Positions 43,186 through 52,900 of a stretch of DNA of 64,000 bases are shown one piece after another. Both the position numbers and the translations under genes were made by a program. This DNA comes from Erythrobacter neustonensis (GTDB lineage: Bacteria > Pseudomonadota > Alphaproteobacteria > Sphingomonadales > Sphingomonadaceae), in the NCBI RefSeq assembly GCF_001663175.1, contig NZ_CP016033.1:2108001-2172000 (forward strand). Reading direction: 5' to 3'. How positions within the stretch are numbered: position 1 is the first letter of the stretch; each line of letters begins with the position of its first letter. The notes beneath the pieces were generated by a model, which did no database searches, was not told the origin of the DNA, and worked only from the letters and a program-made list of their open reading frames with translations.

Positions 43186-44096
43186 GCGACACCATCGTCC
43201 CCGACAGCGAGCGCAGCAGCGTTTCGGGCGGCCTTGTCGCCCGCCTGCCGCAGCGTCTGCGCGATCTTGCCATGCTGGCGCGGTTCGACCGGCCGATCGG
43301 GTGGTGGCTGCTTTTCTGGCCCTGTGTGTTCGGGGTGTGGCTGGCAGGCGCGGGGCCGCAGCTTGCGCTGCTCGGCTGGCTGCTCGTCGGCAGCATCGCG
43401 ATGCGCGGGGCGGGTTGCGTTTACAACGATATCGTCGATGCCGATCTCGACCGGCAGGTCGCGCGCACGGCGCTGCGCCCGGTGGCGAGCGGGCGCGTGT
43501 CGAAAAAACTCGCATGGGGCTGGCTTATCGCGCTGTGCCTCGCCGGGCTCATCGTGCTGCTGCAACTGCGCTGGCAGGCGCAGGCCGTCGCGCTGGGCAG
43601 TCTTGCGCTGGTTGCAGCCTATCCCTTCATGAAACGCATCACCTGGTGGCCGCAGGCGTGGCTGGGGATGGTGTTCACCTGGGGGCTGCTGGTCGGCTGG
43701 ACCGAGCTGCGCTGGGACAATTGGCCAGTGCTCGCCTGCCTGTATGCCGGGGCGATCTGCTGGGTGATCGGTTACGACACGATCTACGCGCTGCAGGACC
43801 GCGAGGACGATGCGATGGTCGGCATCCGTTCTTCCGCGCTGGCGATGGGCGGGCGGGTGAAGGCCGGTGTGGGTGCGTTCTATGCGCTGACGATCGGGCT
43901 GTGGGCGCTGGGCTTCTGGCTGTATCGCAGCGATGGCTTCGCGCTGCTCGCGCTGCTGCCGGTCGCGGCGCATCTGGCGTGGCAGGTCGCAACGCTCGAC
44001 GCCGACGATCCCGCCAACCCGCTCGCGCGGTTCCGGTCGAACCGTCTGGCGGGCGCGCTGATGGCGGCGGCGTGTTACGTGGTCGGGAACGCGTAA
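43182..44096 (+). CDS. ubiA: 4-hydroxybenzoate polyprenyltransferase
   Basis: UbiA prenylates 4-hydroxybenzoate in ubiquinone synthesis, supplying the quinone pool that feeds the respiratory chain. The 304-residue membrane protein has both Asp-rich motifs: GCVYNDIVDADLDRQVART and IGYDTIYALQDREDDAMVG. Around nine helices are predicted. Start ATG 43182 overlaps the upstream stop. Length and the FDRPIGWWLLFWPC opening are typical. The SRAP gene follows after four bases. Confidence 0.94.
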   Translation: MSDTIVPDSERSSVSGGLVARLPQRLRDLAMLARFDRPIGWWLLFWPCVFGVWLAGAGPQLALLGWLLVGSIAMRGAGCVYNDIVDADLDRQVARTALRPVASGRVSKKLAWGWLIALCLAGLIVLLQLRWQAQAVALGSLALVAAYPFMKRITWWPQAWLGMVFTWGLLVGWTELRWDNWPVLACLYAGAICWVIGYDTIYALQDREDDAMVGIRSSALAMGGRVKAGVGAFYALTIGLWALGFWLYRSDGFALLALLPVAAHLAWQVATLDADDPANPLARFRSNRLAGALMAAACYVVGNA

Positions 44097-44100
44097 GGCC

Positions 44101-44736
44101 ATGTGCAACCTCTACCGCATGACGAAAAACGCCAGCGAGGTCGCGGCGTGGTTCGATGCGGTCGACAAGGCGCAAGGCGCGAATTTTGCGGGCGAGGTCT
44201 ATCCCGGCTACACCGGCCTTGTCGTGGCCGAAGGCGCGGTCAGGCCGATGACATGGGGCTTTCCGCTGGTGCTCAAAGGCAAGCAGGGCCAGCCCCTGAA
44301 GCCCAAGCCGGTCAACAACGCGCGCACCGACAAGCTGGAAACGGGGTTCTGGCGTCATGCTTTCACGCACAACCGCTGCCTGATCCCGCTCGACCAATGG
44401 GCCGAGGCGCAAGGGCCCAAGGGGCGCATGACCCGCACCTGGATGGGCCTGCCCGATGCCTCGCTGTTCGCGGTGGCGGGTGTGTGGCGGCCGTCGGACA
44501 CCTGGGGCGATTGCTACGCGATGGTGATGACCGACAGCGAAGGCACCGCCGCATCAGCCGTTCACGACCGCATGCCCGTGCTGCTCGATGCGGAAGCACG
44601 CGATATCTGGCAGCAAGGCTCCCCGGCCGAGGCGCTGGCGCTGTGCCGGGGGTGGGAAGGGGCGCTCACCATCGACGCGACAAGCGAGCCGTGGGCCCGA
44701 TCCGCCGCCACCCCTGCACAACAAAACTTGCTCTGA
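44101..44736 (+). CDS. yedK: SOS response-associated peptidase (SRAP, YedK/HMCES family)
   Basis: SRAP proteins crosslink covalently to abasic sites in single-stranded DNA, shielding them. The 211-residue product keeps all catalytic residues: Cys2 (the free N-terminal Cys after Met removal), the Asn of VNNARTD at 72-73, Glu102 in PLDQWAEAQ and the His of AVHDRMPVLL. No SOS box is obvious ahead of it; it lies only four bases after ubiA, so it may simply be cotranscribed. Confidence 0.92.
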   Translation: MCNLYRMTKNASEVAAWFDAVDKAQGANFAGEVYPGYTGLVVAEGAVRPMTWGFPLVLKGKQGQPLKPKPVNNARTDKLETGFWRHAFTHNRCLIPLDQWAEAQGPKGRMTRTWMGLPDASLFAVAGVWRPSDTWGDCYAMVMTDSEGTAASAVHDRMPVLLDAEARDIWQQGSPAEALALCRGWEGALTIDATSEPWARSAATPAQQNLL

Positions 44737-44809
44737 TCGCACGCCGCCTTACGCGCGCCCAATCGACGAACCGCCATCGCATGCGGACGGGGGTGTGTAT
44801 TAACCCGCC

Positions 44810-44840
44810 AACACGCCTTTATCGCGCGGCAGGACGTGTT
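44810..44840 (+). promoter_or_regulatory. Inverted repeat ahead of the ABC transporter operon
   Basis: AACACG at 44810-44815 and CGTGTT at 44835-44840 are inverted repeats 19 bases apart, 39 bases before the ABC ATPase start. The flanks (CC and GG) extend the symmetry imperfectly. It could be an operator or a leader hairpin; the evidence is only the symmetry. Confidence 0.3.
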
Positions 44841-44878
44841 AGGTTGCGGATGAATTGCATCAGGGGATCGCAAACATC

Positions 44879-45769
44879 ATGCTCGAACTCAGCGGCGTCA
44901 GCCACACCTATCCCAACGGCACCCACGCGCTCGACGATGTGACGCTGTCGATCCCCAAGGGAATGTTCGGGCTGCTGGGTCCGAATGGTGCGGGCAAATC
45001 GACGCTGATGCGCACCATCGCGACGTTGCAGGCGCCGACCCACGGCGCGATCCGCTTCGGCGAGATCGACGTGCTGGCCGAGCCCGATCGCCTGCGCCGC
45101 ACGCTGGGCTATCTGCCGCAGGATTTCGGCGTCTATCCTCGGGTGTCCGCGCAGGCGATGCTCGATCACATGGCGGTGCTCAAAGGCGTCACCGCCAAGG
45201 GTGAGCGCAAGGCGCTGGTCGAACACCTCCTCAACCAGACCAACCTCTGGAACGTGCGCGGCAAGGCGATCGCGGGCTTTTCTGGCGGGATGCGACAGCG
45301 CTTCGGCATCGCGCAGGCGCTGATCGGCGATCCGCAGCTCATCATCGTCGATGAGCCCACCGCCGGGCTCGATCCCGAAGAACGCAACCGGTTTTTGAAC
45401 CTGCTCGCCGGGATCGGGGAGAACGTGGTAGTGATCCTGTCGACCCACATCGTCGACGATGTCGCCGACCTGTGCCCGCGCATGGCGGTGCTGGCAGGCG
45501 GCAAGCTGCGGCTGGAAGGCGCGCCGCGCGAATTGATCGATGCGGCGCGCGGCCGCGTCTGGCAGAAAACCGTGCCGCACACGATGCTGGCCGAAATGCA
45601 GGCCGCCCACGAGGTGATCTCGCACCGCTTCTTTGCGGGCGATATCGTCGTCCACGTATTGTCCGATACCCAGCCCGAAGGCTTTGCACCGGTCAGCGGC
45701 GGGCTTGAGGATGTCTATTTCGCAACGCTCGCCGAAACCCGCCGCGCGCCCGCTGCGCACGCCGCTTGA
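44879..45769 (+). CDS. ABC transporter ATP-binding protein
   Basis: The product has 296 residues. It is a complete ATPase domain: Walker A LGPNGAGKSTLMR, Q-loop YLPQDFGVYP, signature FSGGMRQRFGIAQ, Walker B LIIVDEPTAGLDPEERNR and switch His in STHIVDDVADL. The C-terminal 80 residues follow the drug/lipid-export (CcmA-like) pattern. It is 17 bases ahead of the permease-peptidase gene, its evident partner. ATG 44879 was chosen over a TTG 24 bases upstream; AGGGGAT lies ahead. Confidence 0.92.
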   Translation: MLELSGVSHTYPNGTHALDDVTLSIPKGMFGLLGPNGAGKSTLMRTIATLQAPTHGAIRFGEIDVLAEPDRLRRTLGYLPQDFGVYPRVSAQAMLDHMAVLKGVTAKGERKALVEHLLNQTNLWNVRGKAIAGFSGGMRQRFGIAQALIGDPQLIIVDEPTAGLDPEERNRFLNLLAGIGENVVVILSTHIVDDVADLCPRMAVLAGGKLRLEGAPRELIDAARGRVWQKTVPHTMLAEMQAAHEVISHRFFAGDIVVHVLSDTQPEGFAPVSGGLEDVYFATLAETRRAPAAHAA

Positions 45770-45786
45770 ACGGAAGGGCCGCGACC

Positions 45787-48700
45787 ATGCTGACCGCCCG
45801 CCTCGCCGCGTTCGAGATCCGTTACCAGCTGCGCAACCCGGTGTTCTGGGTAGCGACCGCGATCTTTTTCCTGATGGGCTTCGGCCTTGCATCGAGCGAT
45901 GCGGTCAGCTTCGGCTCGCCCGGCGCGGTGCATGAAAACTCGCCCTACACGGTCACGACCGCGATGGCGCTGTTCTCGATCTTCTATCTTTTCGTGATCA
46001 CCTCCTTCGTCGCCAACGCGGTGGTGCGCGACGATGCGACCAAGTTCGGGCCGATGATCCGCGCAACCCCGGTGGGGCGCAGCACCTTTCTTGCCGGGCG
46101 GTTTCTGGGCGGGGTGACGATCGCGACCCTAGGCTACCTGTCGATACCGCTCGGCATTGCGATCGGCGCGGCGATGCCCTGGGTCGATCCCGAGACCGTG
46201 GGGCCAGGGAGCTTTGCCACCTATGCCTGGCCGTTCCTCGTCATCGCGATCCCCAACATCATCCTGTCCTCCGCACTGCTGTTCACGCTCGCCACGCTGA
46301 CGCGTTCGATGCTGGCGAGCTATATCGGCGTGCTGGTGCTGGTGATGGCCTATCTGGCGGTGAGCATCGTCGCGAGTGCGGACCCGACCAATCTGCCGAT
46401 CGCCGCGCGTTACGAGCCGCTGGGCAGCGCCGCGATCAGCGAAGCGACGCGCTATTGGACCGCCGCGGAGATGAACACGCGGCTGATCCCGCTCGAAGGC
46501 AATCTGCTGTTCAACCGCATCTTCACGCTGGGCCTGTCGGCGCTGTTCCTCGGCCTTGCCTGGGCGCGCTTCAGCATGACCGAGCGTGCGCCGTCGCGCT
46601 GGCGGCAGAAGCGCCTCGCGCGCCAGTCCGCACGCGCCGCCAAGGCCGCGGCGGTTCCGCCCGCCACCCTGACCGCGCCGGTGCGCCGCGACTTCGGCTT
46701 TGCCCACGCGCTGGCCGCCTTCGCCACGCGGTTGAAGGCCGAAGTGCAATTCGTGCTCAAAAGCCCCGGCCTGATCGTGCTGCTGCTGCTCGCGATCGCC
46801 TTTGCGACCCTGAACCTCGTCAGTGCCGAGACGCTGTATGGCACCCCGTCCTATCCGCTGACCGCCAATGTCATCGCCACGCTGACGGGCAGCGTCTCGA
46901 TCTTCAGCCTTATCGTCGCGGTGTTCTATGGCGGCGAATTGGTCTGGCGCGAACGCGATGTGAAGATCAACGAAATCCTCGATGCGACGCCTGCGCCTGC
47001 CTGGGCGGTGTTCGTGCCCAAGATCCTCGCGATCTTCGCGGTGCTGATCGCGATGTCGCTGGCGGGCATGGTGACAGGCGTATTGTTCCAGCTGGCCAAG
47101 GGCGCTGAGCATATCGACCTTGCGCTCTATCTCGCCGCCTTCGTCTGGCCGCAAAGCGTCGACCTGCTGCTGCTGGCGGTATTGTCGGTGTTCTTCCAGG
47201 TGGTCAGCCCGAACAAGTATGTCGGTTGGGGCGTGCTGCTGGTGTGGTTCGTGGGGCGGATCTTCCTGACCAACATGGGCTATACCAACATGCTCTACAT
47301 GTTCGGGGCCGGCCCGGGTGAGCCGCTCTCCGACATGAACGGCACGGGCGGCTTCTGGGTCGGCGGGCTGATCGCGCGCGCCTATTGGCTGTGCTTCGGC
47401 GTGCTGCTTCTGGTGCTGGCGCACTGGGCATGGCCGCGCGGCACGGTGGTAGCGGTGACGCCGCGGCTGAAGGGCATGGGCAAACGCGTGACGCTGGCAT
47501 CGGGCGGCGTTGCGCTGGCCGCGGTCGCCGGGATGGTCGGCACCGGCCTTGTGATCCACCACAATATCAAGGAACTGAACCGCTTCGAAACGCAGGACGA
47601 GGCCGAGGCCCGGCTCGCCGCATACGAGCGCGCCTACCTCAAATACGAAAACCTGCCGCGCCCGGTGGTGACCGATGTCGTGTTCGACGTTGCGGTCTAT
47701 CCCGACCAGCGGCGAATGAAGGTGACGGGGCACTATCTGCTGCGCAACGACAGCGGCACCGCGATCAGCGAAGTCCACGTGCGGCAGGGCGATCCCGAGG
47801 TCGCCTTCACCCGGCTCGATCTGGCGGGCGCGACACTGGCGAAGAACGACAAGGCCAACGGCCACCGGATCTACCGCTTTGCCACGCCGCTGGCACCCGG
47901 CGCGACGACGAGGCTCGATTTTGCCTCCGACACTTGGCGGCGCGGCTTTGCCAACAGCGGGGCGGCGACCGACATCGTCGACAACGGCACCTTCGTGAAC
48001 AACGATACCTTTGCGCCGATCATCGGGATGGACCGGGGCCGGCTGCTGCAGGACCGCACCGCGCGCCGGCGGCAGGGGCTGCCTGCCGAACTCAGGATGG
48101 CAAAGCTGGAAGATACCTCGGCTCAGGCGCGCAACTACATCGGCGCGGACTGGGTCAATTCGCGGATCACCATTTCGACCGCGGCCGATCAGGTGCCGAT
48201 CGCGCCGGGCAACAAGCTGTCCGATACGGTCAGGGGCGGGCGCCGCATCGCGGTGTTCCAGTCGCCTGCGCCGATCCTCAACTTCTTCTCGGTGCAATCG
48301 GCGCGCTATGCCGTGGCCGAGGAGCAGGCCGGGCGCGTCGCCTTGAGCATCTATTACGATCCCAAACACGCCTGGAACGTGCCCGCGATGCAAAGGGCGC
48401 TGAAGACGAGCCTCGCCTATTACGAGCGCAATTTCGGCCCCTACCAGTTCGGCTATGCGCGGATCATCGAGTTTCCGGGCTACGCCAGTTTTGCGCAGGC
48501 GTTTGCGGGCACGATGCCCTATTCCGAAAGCATCGGCTTTGCCGCCGACGTGCGTGACCCTGAGACAATCGACTACGTCTCCTATGTCACCGCGCATGAA
48601 GTCGGGCACCAGTACTGGGCGCACCAGGTTGTCGGTGCGAACATGCAGGGCTCGACGCTTCTGTCGGAAACGCTGGCGCAGTATTCGGCGCTGATGGTGA

Positions 48701-49383
48701 TGAAGGAGCTCTATGGCGAGGACAAGATCCGCCGCTTCCTCGCCTTCGAGCTCGACCGGTATCTGGCGGGCCGCAAGGGCGATCCGCTGCCCGAACAACC
48801 GCTGTACCGGGTCGAAAACCAGCAGCACATCCATTACCGCAAGGGCAGCCTTGCGATGTATCTGCTCCAGCACCGGATGGGCGAGGATGCGGTCAACCGC
48901 GCATTGTCGCGGCTGATTGAGCGCTTCAGATTCAAGGGCGCGCCCTATCCGCGCAGCCTCGATCTGATCGCCGAACTGCGCAAGGAGGCCAAAACCCCGC
49001 AGGATCAGGCGCTGATCACCGATCTGTTCGAGAAGATCACGATCTACGATCTGAAGGCGAAGGACGCGACCTCAACGAAGCGCGCAGACGGCAAGTGGGT
49101 GACGCGCATCACTGTCGAGGCGGGCAAATTCTATGCCGATGGCAAGGGCGTCGAAACCCCGGCTTCTCTCGCCGAAAGCATCGAAGTGGGTGCCTTCACC
49201 CAGCGCCCCGGCACCGGCGCGTTCGATCGGCAGGCGGTGCTCGCAATGCAGCGGATGCCGGCGAAGACGGGCAGGCAGGTGGTCGAAATCGTCACCGCGA
49301 AGAAGCCCGCCTTTGCTGGGATCGATCCCTACAACTTCTATATCGACCGCGATGCGGACGATAATGTCGTGGCGGTGAATTGA
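45787..49383 (+). CDS. ABC-2 type permease fused to an M1-family-like zinc aminopeptidase
   Basis: The 1198-residue protein has an N-terminal half (to about residue 590) with about 12 membrane helices in two ABC-2 permease-like blocks, the second beginning near FVLKSPGLIVLLLL, and a C-terminal half outside the membrane. That half is a gluzincin peptidase: zinc site HEVGH at 937-941 and the third ligand Glu961 in LLSETLAQYSAL, 19 residues on. This known but little-studied fusion is always paired with an ABC ATPase. It could cleave peptides while exporting them or use ATP to feed the peptidase; untested. The GGAAGGG site supports ATG 45787. Confidence 0.9.
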   Translation: MLTARLAAFEIRYQLRNPVFWVATAIFFLMGFGLASSDAVSFGSPGAVHENSPYTVTTAMALFSIFYLFVITSFVANAVVRDDATKFGPMIRATPVGRSTFLAGRFLGGVTIATLGYLSIPLGIAIGAAMPWVDPETVGPGSFATYAWPFLVIAIPNIILSSALLFTLATLTRSMLASYIGVLVLVMAYLAVSIVASADPTNLPIAARYEPLGSAAISEATRYWTAAEMNTRLIPLEGNLLFNRIFTLGLSALFLGLAWARFSMTERAPSRWRQKRLARQSARAAKAAAVPPATLTAPVRRDFGFAHALAAFATRLKAEVQFVLKSPGLIVLLLLAIAFATLNLVSAETLYGTPSYPLTANVIATLTGSVSIFSLIVAVFYGGELVWRERDVKINEILDATPAPAWAVFVPKILAIFAVLIAMSLAGMVTGVLFQLAKGAEHIDLALYLAAFVWPQSVDLLLLAVLSVFFQVVSPNKYVGWGVLLVWFVGRIFLTNMGYTNMLYMFGAGPGEPLSDMNGTGGFWVGGLIARAYWLCFGVLLLVLAHWAWPRGTVVAVTPRLKGMGKRVTLASGGVALAAVAGMVGTGLVIHHNIKELNRFETQDEAEARLAAYERAYLKYENLPRPVVTDVVFDVAVYPDQRRMKVTGHYLLRNDSGTAISEVHVRQGDPEVAFTRLDLAGATLAKNDKANGHRIYRFATPLAPGATTRLDFASDTWRRGFANSGAATDIVDNGTFVNNDTFAPIIGMDRGRLLQDRTARRRQGLPAELRMAKLEDTSAQARNYIGADWVNSRITISTAADQVPIAPGNKLSDTVRGGRRIAVFQSPAPILNFFSVQSARYAVAEEQAGRVALSIYYDPKHAWNVPAMQRALKTSLAYYERNFGPYQFGYARIIEFPGYASFAQAFAGTMPYSESIGFAADVRDPETIDYVSYVTAHEVGHQYWAHQVVGANMQGSTLLSETLAQYSALMVMKELYGEDKIRRFLAFELDRYLAGRKGDPLPEQPLYRVENQQHIHYRKGSLAMYLLQHRMGEDAVNRALSRLIERFRFKGAPYPRSLDLIAELRKEAKTPQDQALITDLFEKITIYDLKAKDATSTKRADGKWVTRITVEAGKFYADGKGVETPASLAESIEVGAFTQRPGTGAFDRQAVLAMQRMPAKTGRQVVEIVTAKKPAFAGIDPYNFYIDRDADDNVVAVN

Positions 49384-49391
49384 GGCGATAG

Positions 49392-49417
49392 GGCGGGGGG
49401 CGGAAACGCGCCCCGCC
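49392..49417. terminator. Convergent hairpin between the ABC-peptidase gene and sixA-like gene
   Basis: GGCGGGG at 49392-49398 pairs with CCCCGCC at 49411-49417, with an inner GCG/CGC (49400-49402/49407-49409) capped by a GAAA tetraloop. It lies between two convergent stops and probably ends both transcripts, although no T run follows on either strand. Confidence 0.5.
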
Positions 49418-49422
49418 TGCGA

Positions 49423-49962
49423 TCAGCCTTCGGGGCCCAATTCGGGATCGAGATCGCGGGGCCGCGCGAAATGGACGAGCTCGGCGCAATAGCGCTTCAG
49501 CTCGCTCCAGTGCGCGATATCGCATTCGAGCACGGCATAGGCGGCGGTCGGGAACTTCACGACCGCTTCCTTGAACAATGCGTTTTCCTTGCCCGGCGCG
49601 ACCAGTTCGAGCAGCACGTCCTGCAAGCCCGGATTGTGGCCCGAAATCAGGATCGCCTTCGCCTCGTCCGCGCCGGATCCGGCATGGGCTTCGATCGTTT
49701 CGACGATGCTGTCGAAGCTGGCGAGATAGAGCCGCTGGTCATAGATCGGCGCGGTATCAGGCAGCGCGCTCTCCAGCGTCAGCTTGACCCGCACCGCGGG
49801 GCTGGCGAGCACCTTGTCCCAGCGCACCCCGTGGTCGCGGATATGCCGGCCGATGGCCTCGGCCCCCTTGCGCCCGCGCGCGTTCAACCCGCGGTCGAAA
49901 TCGCGCTGCGCGGTGTCGTCCCAGTCGGACTTGGCATGGCGCAGGAGACCCAGGATCTTCAT
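49423..49962 (-). CDS. SixA-like histidine phosphatase
   Basis: A 179-residue single-domain phosphatase of the histidine phosphatase superfamily. The RHG-type motif is LLRHAKSDWDD, with the nucleophile His in RHA, and the acid His lies in ILISGHNPGLQDVL. SixA dephosphorylates histidine phosphotransfer domains in E. coli, but homologues of this size vary in substrate. The ATG overlaps the dinG stop by four bases (ATGA), so the helicase and phosphatase are coupled. Confidence 0.88.
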   Translation of the reverse strand: MKILGLLRHAKSDWDDTAQRDFDRGLNARGRKGAEAIGRHIRDHGVRWDKVLASPAVRVKLTLESALPDTAPIYDQRLYLASFDSIVETIEAHAGSGADEAKAILISGHNPGLQDVLLELVAPGKENALFKEAVVKFPTAAYAVLECDIAHWSELKRYCAELVHFARPRDLDPELGPEG

Positions 49963-52706
49963 GGCTGCAAGGCTCCTCCGGCTGGTTCGCGTGCCGAGGC
50001 TCCAAGCCCATCTGCGAGCCGTTGTAAAGCCTCATCAAGCGTCACGCGCAGCACCGGGGTGCCATCGGGAAAGGCCGACAGCAGCCGTGAGGGGAAGGCG
50101 GGGGAGAGCACGATGAAATGCCCCTTGTCGTCCTTGGAGCGGATCAGCCGCCCGAAGGCCTGCGCCAACCGCGCGCGGATGATGCGGTCGTCATAGACGC
50201 TGCCGCCGCCCGCCGCGCGGCGCGCCTTGTGGAGGATATCGGGGCGCGGCCAAGGCACCTGTTCGAGCACCACGCAGCGCAGGCTTTCGCCCGGCACATC
50301 GACCCCGTCGCGCAGCGCATCGGTGCCGATCAGGCTGGCGCGCGGATCGTCGCGGAAGATATCGACCAGCGTGCCGGTGTCGATCGGATCGACGTGCTGG
50401 GCATAGACCGGTAGGCCCGCCCGCGCGAGCCGGTCGGCAATCCGCCCGTGCACGCTGCGCAAGCGCCGGATCGCGGTGAATAGGCCCAGCACCCCGCCGC
50501 CGCTCGCCTCGATGATCCGGGCGTAAGCCCCGGCCAGCGCGGGCAAATCGCCCTTGGCGATATCGGTCACGATCAGCACCTCTGCGCGCGCGGCATAATC
50601 GAACGGGCTGGCCGCTTCGGACAAAAGCGGCGCAACATCGAGATGCGGCGCGCCCGACCGCGCGACCGCGCTGACCCACTTGTCATCGTCGCGGGTGCGG
50701 TCGGTCAGCGTGGCGCTGGTCATCAGCACCCCGTGCGCCGGTTCCAGCACCACGCGGGCAAAGGGCTTCATCGGATCGAGCCAGCGGCGATGGATCGCGA
50801 CATCGAATTCGCGCGCATCGCTGCGATCGACCGCCAGCCAGTCGACGAATTCGGGATCGACCGGCCCGCCGAGCCGATCGAGCAGCGCCTCCCACGCGCC
50901 GATCAATTCGATCCGCCAGGTCAGCGCAAAGCGCGCGCCTTCGATCCGCGCGCGCCCCTGCGCGTCGAGCCAGTCGGGCGGGTCGGCCAAAATCGCCTCG
51001 AGCCGTCCGCCAAGCCTGATCAGCGGCACGCGGATGCTCGCCAGCGCCTCGGATGCTGCGCCTGCGGCCTCGATGACATCCCCCGGAAGGCCCGCGGCCT
51101 CGGTCTCGATGCTGTAGCCTGCCTCCTGCCCGCTTTCATCGCGCGCATAGGTCGCGCTGCGCACCGCGGAGAGCAGCGCCTCCACGGGGCCGAAGGGCTG
51201 GTTTTCGCCGACCCGTTGCAGCCAGCCTTCGCTCGGCAGCATCAGCCCCGCCTTGCACGCGGCGGCAATCGCCTCTGCACCGGGCTCGTCATAGCTCGCA
51301 ATATCCGCAAGCCGCGCGGCGAGCCCGCGGCGGCGGCCGCGCGATTCCTTTTCCGGGCCGATGATCCAGCGGCGCAGTTCGATCGTTTCCTGCCCGGAAA
51401 GGGTCGCTGCAAAGGTGCTGTCGGCGGCGTCGAAGACATGGTGACCTTCGTCGAAGATCAGCCGGGTGGGGCGCTGGTTCGGATCGCGCGCGCGCGCGGC
51501 GTTGACCATGACCAGCGCATGGTTGGCGATCACCAGATCGGCCTGCGCGGAATCGCGCGCGGCGCGTTCGATGAAGCATTTGCGGTAATGCGGGCACCCG
51601 GCATAGATGCACTCGCCGCGCTGGTCGGTCAGCGCGGCGATCCCGCGTTTCCTGAACAACGTGCCGAGCCAGCCGGGCAGATCGCCGCCGATCATGTCGC
51701 CATTGGCGGTATAGGCCCCCCAGCGCGCCACGAGCTGCGCCAGTACTGCGGGACGCCCGGCAAAACCGCCCTGCAACGCGTCTTCGAGGTTGAGCAGGCA
51801 GAGGTAATTCTCGCGGCCCTTGCGCACCACGACGGGCGGGGTGCCGTCGGCGCGTTTTGCGGGCCATGCACGGCGCGCCTCGGCGCGCAGCTGGCGTTGC
51901 AGGTTCTTTGTGAAGGTCGACACCCACACCGTCCCGCCGCTCAGCGATGACCAGACCGAGGCGGGGGCGAGATAGCCCAGCGTCTTGCCGATCCCGGTGC
52001 CCGCCTGCGCCAAGGCCAGATGCGGGCGGCCCGGCGCCGAACGCGGGGCAAAGATACGGGCGACATCCTGCGCATAGGCGCGCTGGCCCTCGCGGCTTTC
52101 CGCGCCTTCGCCGGTCAGCCGGGCAAGCTGCGCCTTCACCGCTTCGGCGGGCATCTCGACCTGCCGGGGGGAGGGGCGCTCACCCGCCTCGTCCCATTCG
52201 GGCAGCCTGGCAAACAGCCAGCGTTCGGCGCGGTCCGGCTTGGCGATGTGCGGGCGCAGCACCTGCGCCCACGGCCAGCGCAGCCGTTCGAGCGATTGCA
52301 CCGCGCTCCACGCGCCTTCGCGTTCGGGCCAGGCGGGATCGCGGCACGCGGCAATCAATGCGCCGCCCGCGCGCTGGAGCATTTCGGGGACGTCGGCGTC
52401 GGTTTCGGGAACGGGCAAGCCCAGCGCCTCGGCCAGCCCGCGCGGGGTCGGCACGCAGAAGCGCGCGGGGTGGATGAAGGCAAAGGCTTCGAGCAGGTCG
52501 AGCCCGGACAGATCGGGATAGCCCAGCCGGGTGGCTACCAGCGGCGCGTTGAGCATCAGCACCGGGGTATCCGCGGCGGCCATGATCGCATCGCCCTTCG
52601 ACACGGCCTGCGTGCTGCCGGCGTTGCCGCGCAGCCAGTGCCCGCCATAGCTTGCGTGCAGCGCGGGCAGGTTCAGCGGATCGGGAAGGGGGCCGGGGGA
52701 GGTCAC
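49959..52706 (-). CDS. dinG: DinG-like ATP-dependent DNA helicase (XPD family)
   Basis: A superfamily 2 helicase of 915 residues from a GTG at 52706, acting on replication or repair intermediates. Walker A is LALAQAGTGIGKTLGY, the DEAH-type box LIFDEGHHVFD. An iron-sulfur cluster is implied by four Cys (NYLC, RGECIYAGC and RKCF). Motif VI includes QAFGRLIRSKDDKG. The N-terminal 250 residues are a divergent region with exonuclease-like spacing. TTG 52736 is an alternative start. Between it and lysK lies a parS site. Confidence 0.87.
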   Translation of the reverse strand: MTSPGPLPDPLNLPALHASYGGHWLRGNAGSTQAVSKGDAIMAAADTPVLMLNAPLVATRLGYPDLSGLDLLEAFAFIHPARFCVPTPRGLAEALGLPVPETDADVPEMLQRAGGALIAACRDPAWPEREGAWSAVQSLERLRWPWAQVLRPHIAKPDRAERWLFARLPEWDEAGERPSPRQVEMPAEAVKAQLARLTGEGAESREGQRAYAQDVARIFAPRSAPGRPHLALAQAGTGIGKTLGYLAPASVWSSLSGGTVWVSTFTKNLQRQLRAEARRAWPAKRADGTPPVVVRKGRENYLCLLNLEDALQGGFAGRPAVLAQLVARWGAYTANGDMIGGDLPGWLGTLFRKRGIAALTDQRGECIYAGCPHYRKCFIERAARDSAQADLVIANHALVMVNAARARDPNQRPTRLIFDEGHHVFDAADSTFAATLSGQETIELRRWIIGPEKESRGRRRGLAARLADIASYDEPGAEAIAAACKAGLMLPSEGWLQRVGENQPFGPVEALLSAVRSATYARDESGQEAGYSIETEAAGLPGDVIEAAGAASEALASIRVPLIRLGGRLEAILADPPDWLDAQGRARIEGARFALTWRIELIGAWEALLDRLGGPVDPEFVDWLAVDRSDAREFDVAIHRRWLDPMKPFARVVLEPAHGVLMTSATLTDRTRDDDKWVSAVARSGAPHLDVAPLLSEAASPFDYAARAEVLIVTDIAKGDLPALAGAYARIIEASGGGVLGLFTAIRRLRSVHGRIADRLARAGLPVYAQHVDPIDTGTLVDIFRDDPRASLIGTDALRDGVDVPGESLRCVVLEQVPWPRPDILHKARRAAGGGSVYDDRIIRARLAQAFGRLIRSKDDKGHFIVLSPAFPSRLLSAFPDGTPVLRVTLDEALQRLADGLGASAREPAGGALQP

Positions 52707-52900
52707 AAGGCTAACGATGGGGTGCCCGCGCGCCAATGTAAACGATTTGCGCTGAAGTTTTGCCGTTAGCGACGCGGGCTTCGAAAGGCGTGCGCTTGCC
52801 CCCCTCCAGACCCCCTCCAGCCCCGTGTCGCTATTCCCTTGACCCCGTTTGGGGGCGTTCTACACCGCGTCAGCCCGGCGAAATGCGGCAAAAGCGGCAC

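Noticed and set aside
46129..48873. 914-residue minus-strand frame opposite the ABC permease-peptidase gene
   Set aside because: Composition (Arg, His, Gln, Asp) is typical of an antisense shadow in GC-rich DNA; the plus-strand protein has clear zinc and membrane motifs.
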